Assembly: GCA_903831745.1 (NCBI GenBank)
Contig: CAIKYX010000197.1
Location: 1 to 51,115, forward strand
Length of the DNA stretch: 51,115 nucleotides
From: Oligoflexia bacterium
Lineage (GTDB): Bacteria > Bdellovibrionota > UBA1018 > CAIMNF01
Direction of reading: 5' to 3'
Shown here in pieces: positions 25,721 to 34,834 of this stretch (positions are counted from its first letter, which is position 1; each line of letters begins with the position of its first letter). Under the pieces are notes generated by a model. That model was not told the DNA's origin. It ran no database searches and saw only the letters and a program-made list of their open reading frames with translations. Both the position numbers and the translations under genes were made by a program.

Positions 25721-26839
25721 GTGTTAAAAGCTAAATGCCTTTGGTTGAATATTCTATTAATCCTGTTGAATTGCAGCGCTTTTGGGGCCGCTGACATTCA
25801 GACGTTCCGTGAGGAAACTACTGAAGATCTTCCGCTCAAACGTGAAGTGCCGCTCGCGATCGATCACAATTTGGGCAACATCACCATTCAGGGTTGGGTG
25901 CAGGATCGGGTCAGAGTCACGCTAAAAAAGCGCATTCTTGCGCATACCGAAGCCGAGGCAAACGAAAGCTTTAAGAAACTCGATTTGATTTCGCTCGAAA
26001 CCGCGCACTCGTTCGAACTCAGGGTCGGCCACGCGCGCGGGGTTGATCTCGTGCGTAAGCTCCGTGATGAAAAGCAGAATATGGTTGCAGTCGATCTCGA
26101 AATCAAAGCGCCGTATGAACTCGACCTGACGGTGCTCTTGGGCGACACCCGTGCGCTGGTTCTTCAACAGTGGAAGGGTAAAGTTTCGGTCATTGGTAAA
26201 AACGGCAAGCTCGAGCTGAGTCGGATCAATACCAAGAAAACCATTCAGATCTCTTGTCCGGGATGTGCAGTCGAGCTGAGTGATAGCGAGGTCTCGGGAC
26301 ATATTCTGACGGGCACTCAAAACGCTTCCTTACATAAGGTAAATGCCGTGCGAGATCTTTTATTGGATTCGTCTTCGGGAGAAATTCAGTTGGCTGACAC
26401 CACCGGAAAAATCGATGTTCACACGGTATCCGGAAGGCTGAATAGCAATTCACACACGGGCGAATTGGATTTTCAAAGTGAAGACGGGGGCGCGTTCGTC
26501 ACTAACCTGGTTGGAAACATGGAGGCGAGCACTCGTACCGGGCAGATCATGGTTGATGCGGATGAAGTGCGACGTTTTCTGCATCTGGATGCAGAAAAAA
26601 GTGATATACAAGTTACGCTTCCCAACAAATTTGAAGGACTGATCGATCTATTGAGTTTAATCGGAGAGACGGTAGTGCAATTTCCTTATGAACAGAATCG
26701 TACGCTAAGAAGCGATGACTATGGCCCGGTGACGTTGGGTAAAGTGGATGGAATCATCGGCGCTCGAACGGGTGTGCTCGTGCACGCACTCAGTAAACAG
26801 GGTGGAGTTCGTGTGCTTCGGAAAGGCCTCGGCAAATGA
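25721..26839 (+). CDS. Exported DUF4097-like beta-repeat protein
   Basis: A 372-residue protein beginning at GTG 25721, with a signal peptide ending near FGAAD (residue 24). The body is built of repeating short beta strands with Gly/Asn/Ser turns (GNITIQGW, GKVSVIGKNGKLEL, GKIDVHTVSGRL, GNMEASTRTGQIMV), the pattern of DUF4097 / putative adhesin right-handed beta proteins. Two Cys occur in SCPGCAV. It overlaps the downstream glycosyltransferase start by 4 bp (ATGA), so it belongs to the LPS gene cluster. The gene is divergent from the c-di-GMP-type RNA. Role unknown; it may act in envelope biogenesis. Confidence 0.7.
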   Translation: MLKAKCLWLNILLILLNCSAFGAADIQTFREETTEDLPLKREVPLAIDHNLGNITIQGWVQDRVRVTLKKRILAHTEAEANESFKKLDLISLETAHSFELRVGHARGVDLVRKLRDEKQNMVAVDLEIKAPYELDLTVLLGDTRALVLQQWKGKVSVIGKNGKLELSRINTKKTIQISCPGCAVELSDSEVSGHILTGTQNASLHKVNAVRDLLLDSSSGEIQLADTTGKIDVHTVSGRLNSNSHTGELDFQSEDGGAFVTNLVGNMEASTRTGQIMVDADEVRRFLHLDAEKSDIQVTLPNKFEGLIDLLSLIGETVVQFPYEQNRTLRSDDYGPVTLGKVDGIIGARTGVLVHALSKQGGVRVLRKGLGK

Positions 26840-27855
26840 AGCAGCTCGTTTTTAGAATGAGTAGCCTGGGCGACTTGATTCTCAGTACGGCATTTCTCGA
26901 AAATCTTCCAGAAGGCATCGAACTCGATTGGGTGATTTCGTCCGATTTCGAATTTGTTTTGAAAGGACACCCGAAGATCAAACGCCTGATTGTGTTTGAT
27001 AAAAAAACGGGCATTCGAGGTTGGATCGAATTGCTTCGCCTGCTAGCACTCGAGAATTATCAAAAACGGATTGATCTGCATGGCACGATTCGCACCGCTG
27101 TGGCACGGCTCTATTTTTTAGGTTCAGACTTGCTTCGCGGGCGCTCCGTTGCGTGGACGGGAATTTCAAAACAAAGGGCGCGCATGATCGCCTATTTTGC
27201 CCTGAAGCAGGCGTTGCCCAAAAACTTTAGGCCAAGTCCGATCTGGCAGCGCTTCGCCCAAATGGCAGGAGGCGATCGTCCTCCCTCCTATCTTCCAATC
27301 TTGAATGCCCGTGCCCTCGATGAGCAGGAAATCCTGAAACGCTATCAACTCGAATCCCGAAAGTATTATGCGTTGATGCCCGCTTCACGCTGGAGCTCTA
27401 AGGAATGGGGGGCCAAACGTTACGCCGGCCTCGCTGAAGAAATCAAGTGCGAGCGAGGAATGTCTCTCTTGCTTTTAGGCCGCGAATCTGACCGTGCGTG
27501 CATAGAAGTGCAAGACTTTTTGCGTGCGCGAAATATTCCCTATGTCGCGGCACTTCGTGAAAATGATTTCTCGGTCACTGCGGTGTTACTCAAGCATGCA
27601 ATTTCATATGTAGGCAGTGATACCGGTTTGGCCCACTTAAGCGAAGCCGTGGGTTCAAAGAGTGCGGTCATCTTCGGGCCGACTCGACCTGAGTTGGGTT
27701 TCGGTCCCTTTCGAAAAGAAAGTTTGTCGGTCCACGCCAATGTCTGGTGTTCTCCTTGTTCAAAAGACGGGCGGATTTGTTATCGCCTCACCGATCGTTA
27801 CGCCTGTTTGAATCGCATCACCGTAGAGCAGGTAAAACAGGAGTTGTTTCGATGA
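26836..27855 (+). CDS. Family 9 glycosyltransferase (LPS heptosyltransferase-like)
   Basis: A 339-residue protein with the GT9 N-terminal motif (RMSSLGDLILSTAFL), where Asp near residue 13 is the family catalytic residue. The C-terminal half has PASRWSSKEW, the LLGRESD segment, and YVGSDTGLAHLSEAVG followed by IFGPT, all typical of WaaC/WaaF ADP-heptose transferases. The end contains CSPCSKDGRICY with three Cys, as in other GT9 members. Start and stop overlap neighbouring genes by 4 bp on both sides, indicating translational coupling. Probably adds heptose to the LPS inner core; exact acceptor unknown. Confidence 0.88.
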   Translation: MKQLVFRMSSLGDLILSTAFLENLPEGIELDWVISSDFEFVLKGHPKIKRLIVFDKKTGIRGWIELLRLLALENYQKRIDLHGTIRTAVARLYFLGSDLLRGRSVAWTGISKQRARMIAYFALKQALPKNFRPSPIWQRFAQMAGGDRPPSYLPILNARALDEQEILKRYQLESRKYYALMPASRWSSKEWGAKRYAGLAEEIKCERGMSLLLLGRESDRACIEVQDFLRARNIPYVAALRENDFSVTAVLLKHAISYVGSDTGLAHLSEAVGSKSAVIFGPTRPELGFGPFRKESLSVHANVWCSPCSKDGRICYRLTDRYACLNRITVEQVKQELFR

Positions 27856-29030
27856 AGGTTCTGTTTCAGGGGTATCTTTTTTTGGTTCAAAAGCTGTATG
27901 ACTCGAGAATTCTCGGATGGTTCGGAGTCGGGTTTCAAAGAATCGAGGCGTTTCGTAATCCTGGCTGGAAGAACTTAGTCAGGCTGGAGCACGATACCGT
28001 TTGGTTTCATGCCGCCAGTGTGGGTGAACTCGAGATCCTGATTCCGGTAATCGAAGCTTTTGCGAAAGAGAGACTGGCATGGGGAGTATCCGTTTTTTCT
28101 GAATCCGCATTGCCTTTTCTCAATCGCTTGCCTACAGGCGCAGTTTACGCAGGCCTATCGCCCGGTGAACTCGATTGGCCCGGACTGCTTGAAAAATTCA
28201 GAGTAAAGAAATTCATCGTTTCAAAGTATGAAGCCTGGCCCGCGATGTGGGCTGCCTGTAGTGCTGCGCAGGTGCCACTCTTGGTGCTGAACGCCCAAAA
28301 GCGAAGATCGTTAAGTTTCGCTCGGCGCATTTTGAAGATTTGTGGAATTCCGCTTCCACGGCTTTTTTTCTATACTCTCGACAAAGTAGAGACGCAGTCG
28401 CTTTCGCTCGAGTTTCCGGAAGTCAGGGTCATGACCAGTATGGATCCGCGCATCTTACGGATTCAGGATCGGGCATTAAATGCCTCGAATCATCCCCGAG
28501 TACAATTCTGGAAGGATAAGTTCGGAAATCTTCCGAGACCCTTTTTGCTGGTAGGCAGTGCTTGGCTTGAAGATCTGAAAGTGGTGATGCCGGAATTCAA
28601 GAAAAACAAAGGAACCCTTTGGGTCGTGCCGCATTCGCTCGAGACAGCTAATTTGGACCGCATCGAGCATGAACTCAAATCCCAATTGCCGGGCCGCTTT
28701 GTTCTCGTCGATGAAATGGGCTTTTTGCTCGAGCTCTATTCGCTCGCGGATCAAATCTTCGTCGGCGGTGGCTTTGGTAAGGGTATTCATTCGACTTCTG
28801 AGGCCGCGATCTATGGTGTTCCGGTTGGGTGCGGACCGAAACGGGTAAAGGAATTTTTCGAAACCCGGAAATTGATCGAGACGGGGCAGTTGTCAGTGCT
28901 TGAGAATTCTAAACAAGTCGGTACGTGGTTGCAAAATCTGTCTCAAAGAGCCGATGCAGAATACGGCGCCCAGAAAATTCAGGGAGCGGTATTTTTAGAC
29001 TGGATGTCGGAATGGAAGAACATCCAGTGA
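27852..29030 (+). CDS. waaA: Kdo transferase-like glycosyltransferase (WaaA family)
   Basis: A protein of about 392 residues; the ATG at 27852 overlaps the previous stop. WaaA attaches Kdo sugars from CMP-Kdo to lipid A at the inner membrane. Supporting motifs: an N-terminal membrane-associated segment, VWFHAASVGELEIL (with the catalytic Glu), SKYEAWPAMW, VLNAQKR, a C-terminal GGGFGKGIHSTSEAAIYGVPVGCGPKR with FFETRKLI, and the last Glu-rich helix. The usual TSTxTG segment is replaced by VFSESALPFL, so it is a divergent member and might use a modified donor. Operon with the GT9 gene. Confidence 0.82.
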   Translation: MKVLFQGYLFLVQKLYDSRILGWFGVGFQRIEAFRNPGWKNLVRLEHDTVWFHAASVGELEILIPVIEAFAKERLAWGVSVFSESALPFLNRLPTGAVYAGLSPGELDWPGLLEKFRVKKFIVSKYEAWPAMWAACSAAQVPLLVLNAQKRRSLSFARRILKICGIPLPRLFFYTLDKVETQSLSLEFPEVRVMTSMDPRILRIQDRALNASNHPRVQFWKDKFGNLPRPFLLVGSAWLEDLKVVMPEFKKNKGTLWVVPHSLETANLDRIEHELKSQLPGRFVLVDEMGFLLELYSLADQIFVGGGFGKGIHSTSEAAIYGVPVGCGPKRVKEFFETRKLIETGQLSVLENSKQVGTWLQNLSQRADAEYGAQKIQGAVFLDWMSEWKNIQ

Positions 29031-29073
29031 AAGACTCGGCAAAGACTTTAAAATGCGATAGGGTGATACCAGA

Positions 29074-30303
29074 GTGAAAACTGCATTGGCGAACGAATTC
29101 GATTTCATCGTGATTGGAACCCACCCGGGAGCCCTTTGGGGTGCTTTGGTTCTCTTAGAAAAAGGCTATTCGGTGCTGATCATTCCGATGGGCGAGTCGA
29201 TGGTTACTCATAGTCTTCCGCGAAAAGTAGCGGGACAGCTTTCCATTCCGGCGGAAGATGTCATTCTGCGCGATCAGGACCCGCTTCAGATCATCACTCC
29301 CGAACGTCGTATTCGTTTGTTTTCAGACGAGCAGAAGTTCCAAGACGAATATTTTTATTCTTATGGCAAAGATTTCTCGCAGGAATTTGAACAGGATCCC
29401 GGTTTGCTTCGTGGAGTCGGTTACTTTCTTCGCGGCTCAGAAACCGGGCCAGTATTGCCACAAGATCTGAAAGAAATGTTGGTTCAGCTTCGGGAACTTG
29501 AGTTCTTTCAAACCGAATCGGCAGCATTTGCGGGACTTTTCTATCAGCAGATCCGAAAACTCGGAGGCAAAGTGGCTGCGCCGAATTCGCTTCAGCGAAT
29601 CTTTGTCGAACGAAAGGCTTTCCTCGGGGTTCAGTTGGATGGCAGCTCAACCATGATTCGGGCGAGCCACGTGTTCATCGGGGTGAACTACGAAGTCTTG
29701 AAACCTTATTTCGAAGAATCGGCCAAGGCGTGGGTAGGAGCCGTAAACAGTTCTCCGGTCGGCTGGAGTTTTGATATGCGGGTAAAAGTCACGCGCGAAG
29801 GGGTTCCTGCGGGAATCACGTCGCAGATGCTTTTTGTTCAACCAAACGCGCCCATTCTCGAGATCAACCGCAAGAGTCCAAATGAATTTCATTTAAAAAC
29901 GACATTGCCATATCGGACTGAATCATTAGACAAAAGAGAGCAGCGCAAAATTGCTCAACGAATGTTTCGGGTGCTGTCGGTGTTGATTCCCGATCTCGAA
30001 TACAATCTAAAAAAAATCACGCCGGACATTCGTGACCCGGAGCGGGCGGAAACCGTAGATCTGCCAAGTGCCTATCCATTCTTGGAACTACCCCAAATCC
30101 ATTCGCATCTTTTAAAATATGCCATCCCGGGGCTAGGGCACTCATCTCCGATTCAGCACATGAGCTTTGCTTATGGCGAGTCCTTTCCCAAATGGGGAGA
30201 ATGGGGCGCTTGTCAGGCGATCGATCTTTCGCTTAAGGATTGGGCTAAGCGCAACAAGAAGCTCGACCTTTCGATACCGTCTGTTTTTGACGCGCCGCTC
30301 TAG
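29074..30303 (+). CDS. FAD/NAD(P)-binding oxidoreductase-like protein
   Basis: A 409-residue cytoplasmic protein starting at GTG 29074. The N terminus is a dinucleotide-binding fold: DFIVIGTHPGALWGALVLLEKGYSVLII, a variant of GxGxxG with an acidic/polar end of strand two. The middle region has long helices and a segment predicting a second strand for the substrate domain (SHVFIGVNYEVLKPY). It resembles amine-oxidase/phytoene-desaturase-like flavoproteins, but the glycine motif is altered (GTHPGA), and no specific family was recognised. It follows the Kdo-transferase gene by 43 bp and may be in its transcript. Substrate unknown. Confidence 0.6.
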   Translation: MKTALANEFDFIVIGTHPGALWGALVLLEKGYSVLIIPMGESMVTHSLPRKVAGQLSIPAEDVILRDQDPLQIITPERRIRLFSDEQKFQDEYFYSYGKDFSQEFEQDPGLLRGVGYFLRGSETGPVLPQDLKEMLVQLRELEFFQTESAAFAGLFYQQIRKLGGKVAAPNSLQRIFVERKAFLGVQLDGSSTMIRASHVFIGVNYEVLKPYFEESAKAWVGAVNSSPVGWSFDMRVKVTREGVPAGITSQMLFVQPNAPILEINRKSPNEFHLKTTLPYRTESLDKREQRKIAQRMFRVLSVLIPDLEYNLKKITPDIRDPERAETVDLPSAYPFLELPQIHSHLLKYAIPGLGHSSPIQHMSFAYGESFPKWGEWGACQAIDLSLKDWAKRNKKLDLSIPSVFDAPL

Positions 30304-30402
30304 TGTTGTGCGTTACTTTCAGTGCTTTAGGGGCAAAATAACTTGCATTGTCAATTTTTAGGGAATATCTCTACCGTCCGCGAGGATTAAAGAGGGGTAA
30401 CT

Positions 30403-31338
30403 ATGTTGATCAAAAATTTCAGATTTCTCGGATTTTGCCTGTGTTTAATGGTTTTGGGCAGCTACGCTCGTGCTGAAGAGCCTGCGAAAGCTAATGGAAG
30501 CGACTGGGGAGAAATGGGTTACAACAATACTACGGTAAACCCCCAGGTAGAACAGATGCCAGAATCGATTCCTCCTTCGTTTGCGGATCATTCCAACTCA
30601 AAACCTGCAGAAACCATTCCGACAGAGCCCGAACGTTCGCCCCTGCTGGCGGTGGATCCCATGCTGACCGATGATTCGCAGTCTGCATCGAATATCAGTA
30701 CCGTTAAAAATTCTTATGGAGTGATGACTGAAGAAAATAAGCCAGCCCAGTTATACGCTTCGCCGTTCGGAGGAATGGCTGCCTTTACGGGTAACTCGAC
30801 TGTGAATACCTCTCCTGGCCCAAGTTTTGGCGTGAACCTCGGCGTGTTGATCTCGAGCCAGCTGATGATCGAGGCCGGCTATATTTATTCGCAACAATCG
30901 GTTTCGAATCCACTCACTGGCAATCGATTTAGCCCGGATACTAATGTTTTCGATCATAAGCAAAGTCAGTTCGATCTCGGCGGAAAGTTGTTTTTCCTGG
31001 GGCGCGAGTCGCGCTTTCGTCCATTTTTCGGCGGTGGAATGGGATACTCCAGAAGTACTCTCAATTACAGTTCGAACGTCAATGTCGGTGCGTTTCAGAC
31101 CGCAGACTTTGTGACGAACAATATGACGGCCTATGGCGAAGTGGGAGCGGAATTTGCGTTTACCCGCGCAATAGTTGCCATGGCGATGTTCAAATTTGAT
31201 GGAGTGGTTTCATCGAATTCTTCGGCGGATGACTCCCTGACTGCGCAGTCGCTTGATGCGAATAAAATGACCGTAGGGAGCGCTTTGAGCAAATCTTCAG
31301 CCTATATGATCGGTGCGGGACTGGGCATTTACTTCTAG
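30403..31338 (+). CDS. Outer-membrane beta-barrel protein
   Basis: A 311-residue protein with a signal peptide (cleavage near ARA-EE, residue 24). A Pro/Ser/Thr-rich periplasmic segment (to about 110) precedes an eight-stranded-like barrel (SFGVNLGVLISSQLMIEAGYIYSQ, FRPFFGGGMGYSR, AYGEVGAEFAF) that ends in Phe (LGIYF), the usual outer-membrane sorting signal. It resembles OmpA/OmpW-size barrels. The ATG follows AGAGGGG. The function is not evident; the barrel may be a structural surface protein. A palindrome separates it from the fad gene. Confidence 0.8.
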   Translation: MLIKNFRFLGFCLCLMVLGSYARAEEPAKANGSDWGEMGYNNTTVNPQVEQMPESIPPSFADHSNSKPAETIPTEPERSPLLAVDPMLTDDSQSASNISTVKNSYGVMTEENKPAQLYASPFGGMAAFTGNSTVNTSPGPSFGVNLGVLISSQLMIEAGYIYSQQSVSNPLTGNRFSPDTNVFDHKQSQFDLGGKLFFLGRESRFRPFFGGGMGYSRSTLNYSSNVNVGAFQTADFVTNNMTAYGEVGAEFAFTRAIVAMAMFKFDGVVSSNSSADDSLTAQSLDANKMTVGSALSKSSAYMIGAGLGIYF

Positions 31339-31343
31339 GGTTT

Positions 31344-31365
31344 TATTCCATAATATCATGGAATA
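31344..31365. promoter_or_regulatory. Palindrome overlapping the start of the fadJ-like gene
   Basis: TATTCCAT-AATATC-ATGGAATA, perfect 8-bp arms; the second arm runs into the ATG at 31365. Either a dyad operator for a fatty-acid-responsive repressor or a hairpin hiding the start codon. No normal ribosome-binding site is visible otherwise. Confidence 0.45.
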
Positions 31366-33563
31366 TGAATCACTTTGAACTGCAGCTTCAGACCGTTTCA
31401 GGCAAATCCATTGCACATGTTTATTTCGACCTTAAGAATGAAAAAGTAAACAAGTTCAACCGCGAAGTCATGGCCGAATTCGAAACCTTGATTTCAGAGC
31501 TCAAGGAGAAGGCTTCTCAAATCGAAGCTTTGGTGTTGTTCTCTAAAAAACCCGGAAATTTTATTGCCGGTGCCGACATTCAATTATTTCAAACCGTAAA
31601 GACCGCCGAAGAGGCAAAGGATTTGGCGCGTGCTGGACAAGTGCTGCTGAACCATTGGGAAGATCTTCCGTTTCCGAAAGTCGTTGCCATCAATGGAAGT
31701 TGCATGGGAGGCGGTTGCGAACTTTCTCTCGCCAGTAATGCGATCGTCATGTCGAATGATCCTCAGGCTCGAATCGGATTACCCGAGACCATGCTCGGAA
31801 TTATTCCCGGCATGGGCGGTTGCATTCGTATGCCTTGGAAGATCGGAATCGCGCAAGCGTTCGACCTCATTCTTTCGGGACGTACGTTAACCGGCGAAAA
31901 GGCATTTCGTGCAGGATTGGCCGATGCGTGCATTCCAAAAGAAAATTTTAATCAGTCCGTCGTCAATTGGGTGATCACGAATCTCGAGCGTTTAAAACGC
32001 CGCGAGCGAATTGCACCCGAGCCAAAATTAGGTGGCATGGGCGGTGTGATGGGTAAAATCTTCGAGGGTAATCCGGTCACCCGTGCGGTCATTTTCAATA
32101 AGGCCCGTCAAGGCGTGCTGGCAAAGACCAAGGGGCAATATCCTGCGCCGATGGAAGCGATTCAAGTCATCCAGGATTCGGGTACCCGATACCAAGCGAA
32201 CTGGCGCGGTGCCAAGCGCGAAGATGCGTTGATTCGCGAAGCCCACGGTTTCGGAAAAATGGCGGTCACGGATATTTCAAAGAACCTGATTCGCCTTTTC
32301 TTTCTGACCGAGAGTGTGAAGAAGTCAAACGGCCTGACCGGTGACAAAAGTGTCGAAACCCTGAAAGTGGCTACGGCGGGAGTGCTTGGGGCCGGAGTGA
32401 TGGGCGGCGGGATTGCTCAATTATTAGCAGATAAAAGCATCAACGTGCAGATGAAGGATGTTCAGAACAAGGCGCTCGAAATCGGAATTCAGTCAGCGTT
32501 GACGCTTTTTAAGAAGTCACTGAAACGTAAATCGATTACTCAGCGTCAATTTCAGCAGAAGCTGAATCGAATCGCACCCACCACCAGTTACGAGGGGTTT
32601 CGTAATACCGAGCTTGTCATCGAGGCGGTGGTAGAGAAAATGGAGATCAAGCAATCGGTGCTCAAGGAGCTCGAGAGCAACGTCAGTGATCGTTGTGTCA
32701 TCGCGACCAACACCTCATCCTTGTCAGTCAGTGAAATGCAAAGTGTGATGCGAAATCCGGGGAGATTCGGCGGAATGCATTTTTTCAATCCGGTTCATAA
32801 GATGCCACTCGTCGAAGTCATTCGCGGAAAGCTAACGTCTGACGAAGCCGTGTCGCAGATTTTTCAATTTAGCAAACAAATCGGAAAAACACCGATCGTA
32901 GTCAAGGATTCTCCCGGATTTTTGGTCAATCGCCTGCTGATGCCTTATCTGACTGAAGCTGGTAATTTATTGCAAGAAGGCGCGCCGATCGAAGAAATTG
33001 ATCCGGCGATGCTGAAGTTCGGAATGCCCATGGGGCCGATCGAGTTGATCGATGAGGTGGGGATTGATATTGCAGATAAGGTGGGTCACATTTTGAACGC
33101 CGCGTTTGGTGATCGCATGTCGACACCGAATCTTTTCGAGCGCCTGCTCAAGGAGAAACGCTTGGGCAAGAAAACCGGTTCCGGATTCTTTCTCTATGTG
33201 GGTGAATCCGAAAAGCCTAAGAAGATTTTCGATTCCAATATTTATAGTCTGATTGGTGTCACGCCCGTGGCTGGCAAGGTTTCGGCAGAAGAAATTGTAG
33301 ATCGATGCGTATTGAGCATGGTCAATGAAGCTGCCCGTTGTCTTGAGGAAAAAGTGGTCGAAACACCTCAGGATGTAGATCTGGGAATGATTATGGGAAC
33401 AGGCTTTCCGCCATTTAGAGGTGGATTACTTCGTTATGCGGATTCAATCGGGCCGCAAAAAATCGTAGTGAAACTCGAAGCGCTTGCCAAGAAGTACGGA
33501 AAGAGATTTGAACCGAGTCCGGCACTCAGAAAGATCGCCCAGCAAGGCTTTTTCTATACATGA
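31365..33563 (+). CDS. fadJ: Fatty-acid oxidation multifunctional protein (enoyl-CoA hydratase / 3-hydroxyacyl-CoA dehydrogenase)
   Basis: A 732-residue protein of the FadB/FadJ type, which hydrates enoyl-CoA and oxidises 3-hydroxyacyl-CoA in beta-oxidation. Residues 1-300 are the crotonase domain with the oxyanion-hole motif (FIAGADIQLF), GGGCELSLASN and GLPETMLGIIPGMGG carrying the two catalytic Glu. From about 340 comes the NAD-binding domain (GVLGAGVMGGGIAQLLA), then MHFFNPVHKMPLVEVI with the catalytic His, VKDSPGFLVNRLL and the C-terminal helical domain. Length matches FadJ (about 714). It opens a tightly linked set with a LolC/E-like permease and the rib genes (overlaps of 1-26 bp). A thiolase gene is not in the window. 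Confidence 0.95.
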   Translation: MNHFELQLQTVSGKSIAHVYFDLKNEKVNKFNREVMAEFETLISELKEKASQIEALVLFSKKPGNFIAGADIQLFQTVKTAEEAKDLARAGQVLLNHWEDLPFPKVVAINGSCMGGGCELSLASNAIVMSNDPQARIGLPETMLGIIPGMGGCIRMPWKIGIAQAFDLILSGRTLTGEKAFRAGLADACIPKENFNQSVVNWVITNLERLKRRERIAPEPKLGGMGGVMGKIFEGNPVTRAVIFNKARQGVLAKTKGQYPAPMEAIQVIQDSGTRYQANWRGAKREDALIREAHGFGKMAVTDISKNLIRLFFLTESVKKSNGLTGDKSVETLKVATAGVLGAGVMGGGIAQLLADKSINVQMKDVQNKALEIGIQSALTLFKKSLKRKSITQRQFQQKLNRIAPTTSYEGFRNTELVIEAVVEKMEIKQSVLKELESNVSDRCVIATNTSSLSVSEMQSVMRNPGRFGGMHFFNPVHKMPLVEVIRGKLTSDEAVSQIFQFSKQIGKTPIVVKDSPGFLVNRLLMPYLTEAGNLLQEGAPIEEIDPAMLKFGMPMGPIELIDEVGIDIADKVGHILNAAFGDRMSTPNLFERLLKEKRLGKKTGSGFFLYVGESEKPKKIFDSNIYSLIGVTPVAGKVSAEEIVDRCVLSMVNEAARCLEEKVVETPQDVDLGMIMGTGFPPFRGGLLRYADSIGPQKIVVKLEALAKKYGKRFEPSPALRKIAQQGFFYT

Positions 33564-34834
33564 ATTGGACGCATTGGGTAGCCAAGAGATACCTCAAGGC
33601 AAAGCGGGGTACCCGCTTTATCAGCATGAGTACGGGCCTTTCGATGGGTGGAATCGCTCTGGGTGTGGCAGCCATCATTGTAGTGCTATCGGTGATGAAG
33701 GGGTTCGAAAAGCAGCTTAGTGAAAAGTTGGTTTCCTCAGATCTTCACGTGCTCATTACACCCGAGTCGAGCTTTCCCGGATTCGACATGGGCGTGGTGC
33801 CGTCCGCGCGTCTGGACGCGAGCCCCATCATCGCTTCGATGAAATCTGATCGTGATGTCGCGCTCTATAGTGCAAATCTTTCGACTGAAGTGATTATTCG
33901 AAATGGCAATAAGGTTTCGGGGGTCCTGGCCAAAGGGGTCGATGATATCCGAATCGGAAGATTGAAGAAGACCTTGGTTGAAGAAGCGTTGCCACAGATG
34001 CTGGTCGATCGTGATGGTCCAGAAGTCATCCGGTTTCCTACCGTCTATATCGGCAAAGAGCTTGCTTATGATATGGGAGTCATTCCGGGCGATTTTGTGA
34101 CCCTGATCAGCCCTTCTCAGATGGAAGGTCCCTTTTCAAATATTCCGCGCATTCGCCGATTTGTGGTGGCTGGAATCTATCACTTCGGTGTTCCCGAACA
34201 GGAAAGTCACATCGTCTTTACGCCAATTGCTGAGATGGAAAGCTTCATGCGTAAAAAGGGAGTTTCGAGTGAAATTGAAATTACGCTGAAGGATCCCAAT
34301 CAATCGCAGGGGTTTGTTCAGCGATATCGAAGTCAATTGAAGGATCAGCTGGACGGTCTGCGCATGCGCGACTGGAACGAGTTAAATTCAAATTTATTTG
34401 CTTCCATGAGACTCGAGCGAATTTCAATGTTTCTGATTCTGTTGTTTACCGTCATGATCGCCAGTTTGAATATTGTTTCGACGCTGACCTTGCTCGTTCA
34501 GGAGAAGCTCAAGGAAATTTCAATTCTGAAAACACTGGGCGCGACGCCCAAGAACATTTCGCAGATATTTGTCTGGAAAGGTTTGTTGATTGGTGGGGTG
34601 GGTGTGCTTTGGGGAAGCGGTATCGCTGTCGTGATTTGCATTTTACTGAAGCGTTTTCAATTTATCGAACTTCCAGATGTTTATTATGATCGCACCCTAC
34701 CGGTAACGTTCGACCTGGTTTACTTTTTAGGGGTTCCTCTGGTATCATTCGCTATTGTGCTGATTGCCTGCTATTTTCCGGCTAAGCGCGCAGCGCAGTT
34801 AACTCCGTTAGAAGGAATTCGAGGTCATTCGTAG
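33560..34834 (+). CDS. LolC/LolE-type lipoprotein-releasing ABC transporter permease
   Basis: A 424-residue inner-membrane protein. It has an N-terminal helix (residues 27-48, GLSMGGIALGVAAIIVVLSV), a periplasmic domain of about 220 residues (50-270), and three C-terminal helices in an FtsX domain (about 285-310, 335-360, 385-410). It includes the LolC/E-typical ILKTLGATPKNISQIFVWKG segment. Such proteins extract lipoproteins from the inner membrane with LolD ATPase; no lolD is adjacent. It overlaps fadJ by 4 bp and ribE by 1 bp. Which subunit (C or E) it is cannot be told. Confidence 0.88.
   Translation: MNWTHWVAKRYLKAKRGTRFISMSTGLSMGGIALGVAAIIVVLSVMKGFEKQLSEKLVSSDLHVLITPESSFPGFDMGVVPSARLDASPIIASMKSDRDVALYSANLSTEVIIRNGNKVSGVLAKGVDDIRIGRLKKTLVEEALPQMLVDRDGPEVIRFPTVYIGKELAYDMGVIPGDFVTLISPSQMEGPFSNIPRIRRFVVAGIYHFGVPEQESHIVFTPIAEMESFMRKKGVSSEIEITLKDPNQSQGFVQRYRSQLKDQLDGLRMRDWNELNSNLFASMRLERISMFLILLFTVMIASLNIVSTLTLLVQEKLKEISILKTLGATPKNISQIFVWKGLLIGGVGVLWGSGIAVVICILLKRFQFIELPDVYYDRTLPVTFDLVYFLGVPLVSFAIVLIACYFPAKRAAQLTPLEGIRGHS

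Noticed and set aside
30331-30352. Sigma-54-like site before the beta-barrel gene at 30403
   Set aside because: GG and GC are one base too far apart and the -24 box does not match.
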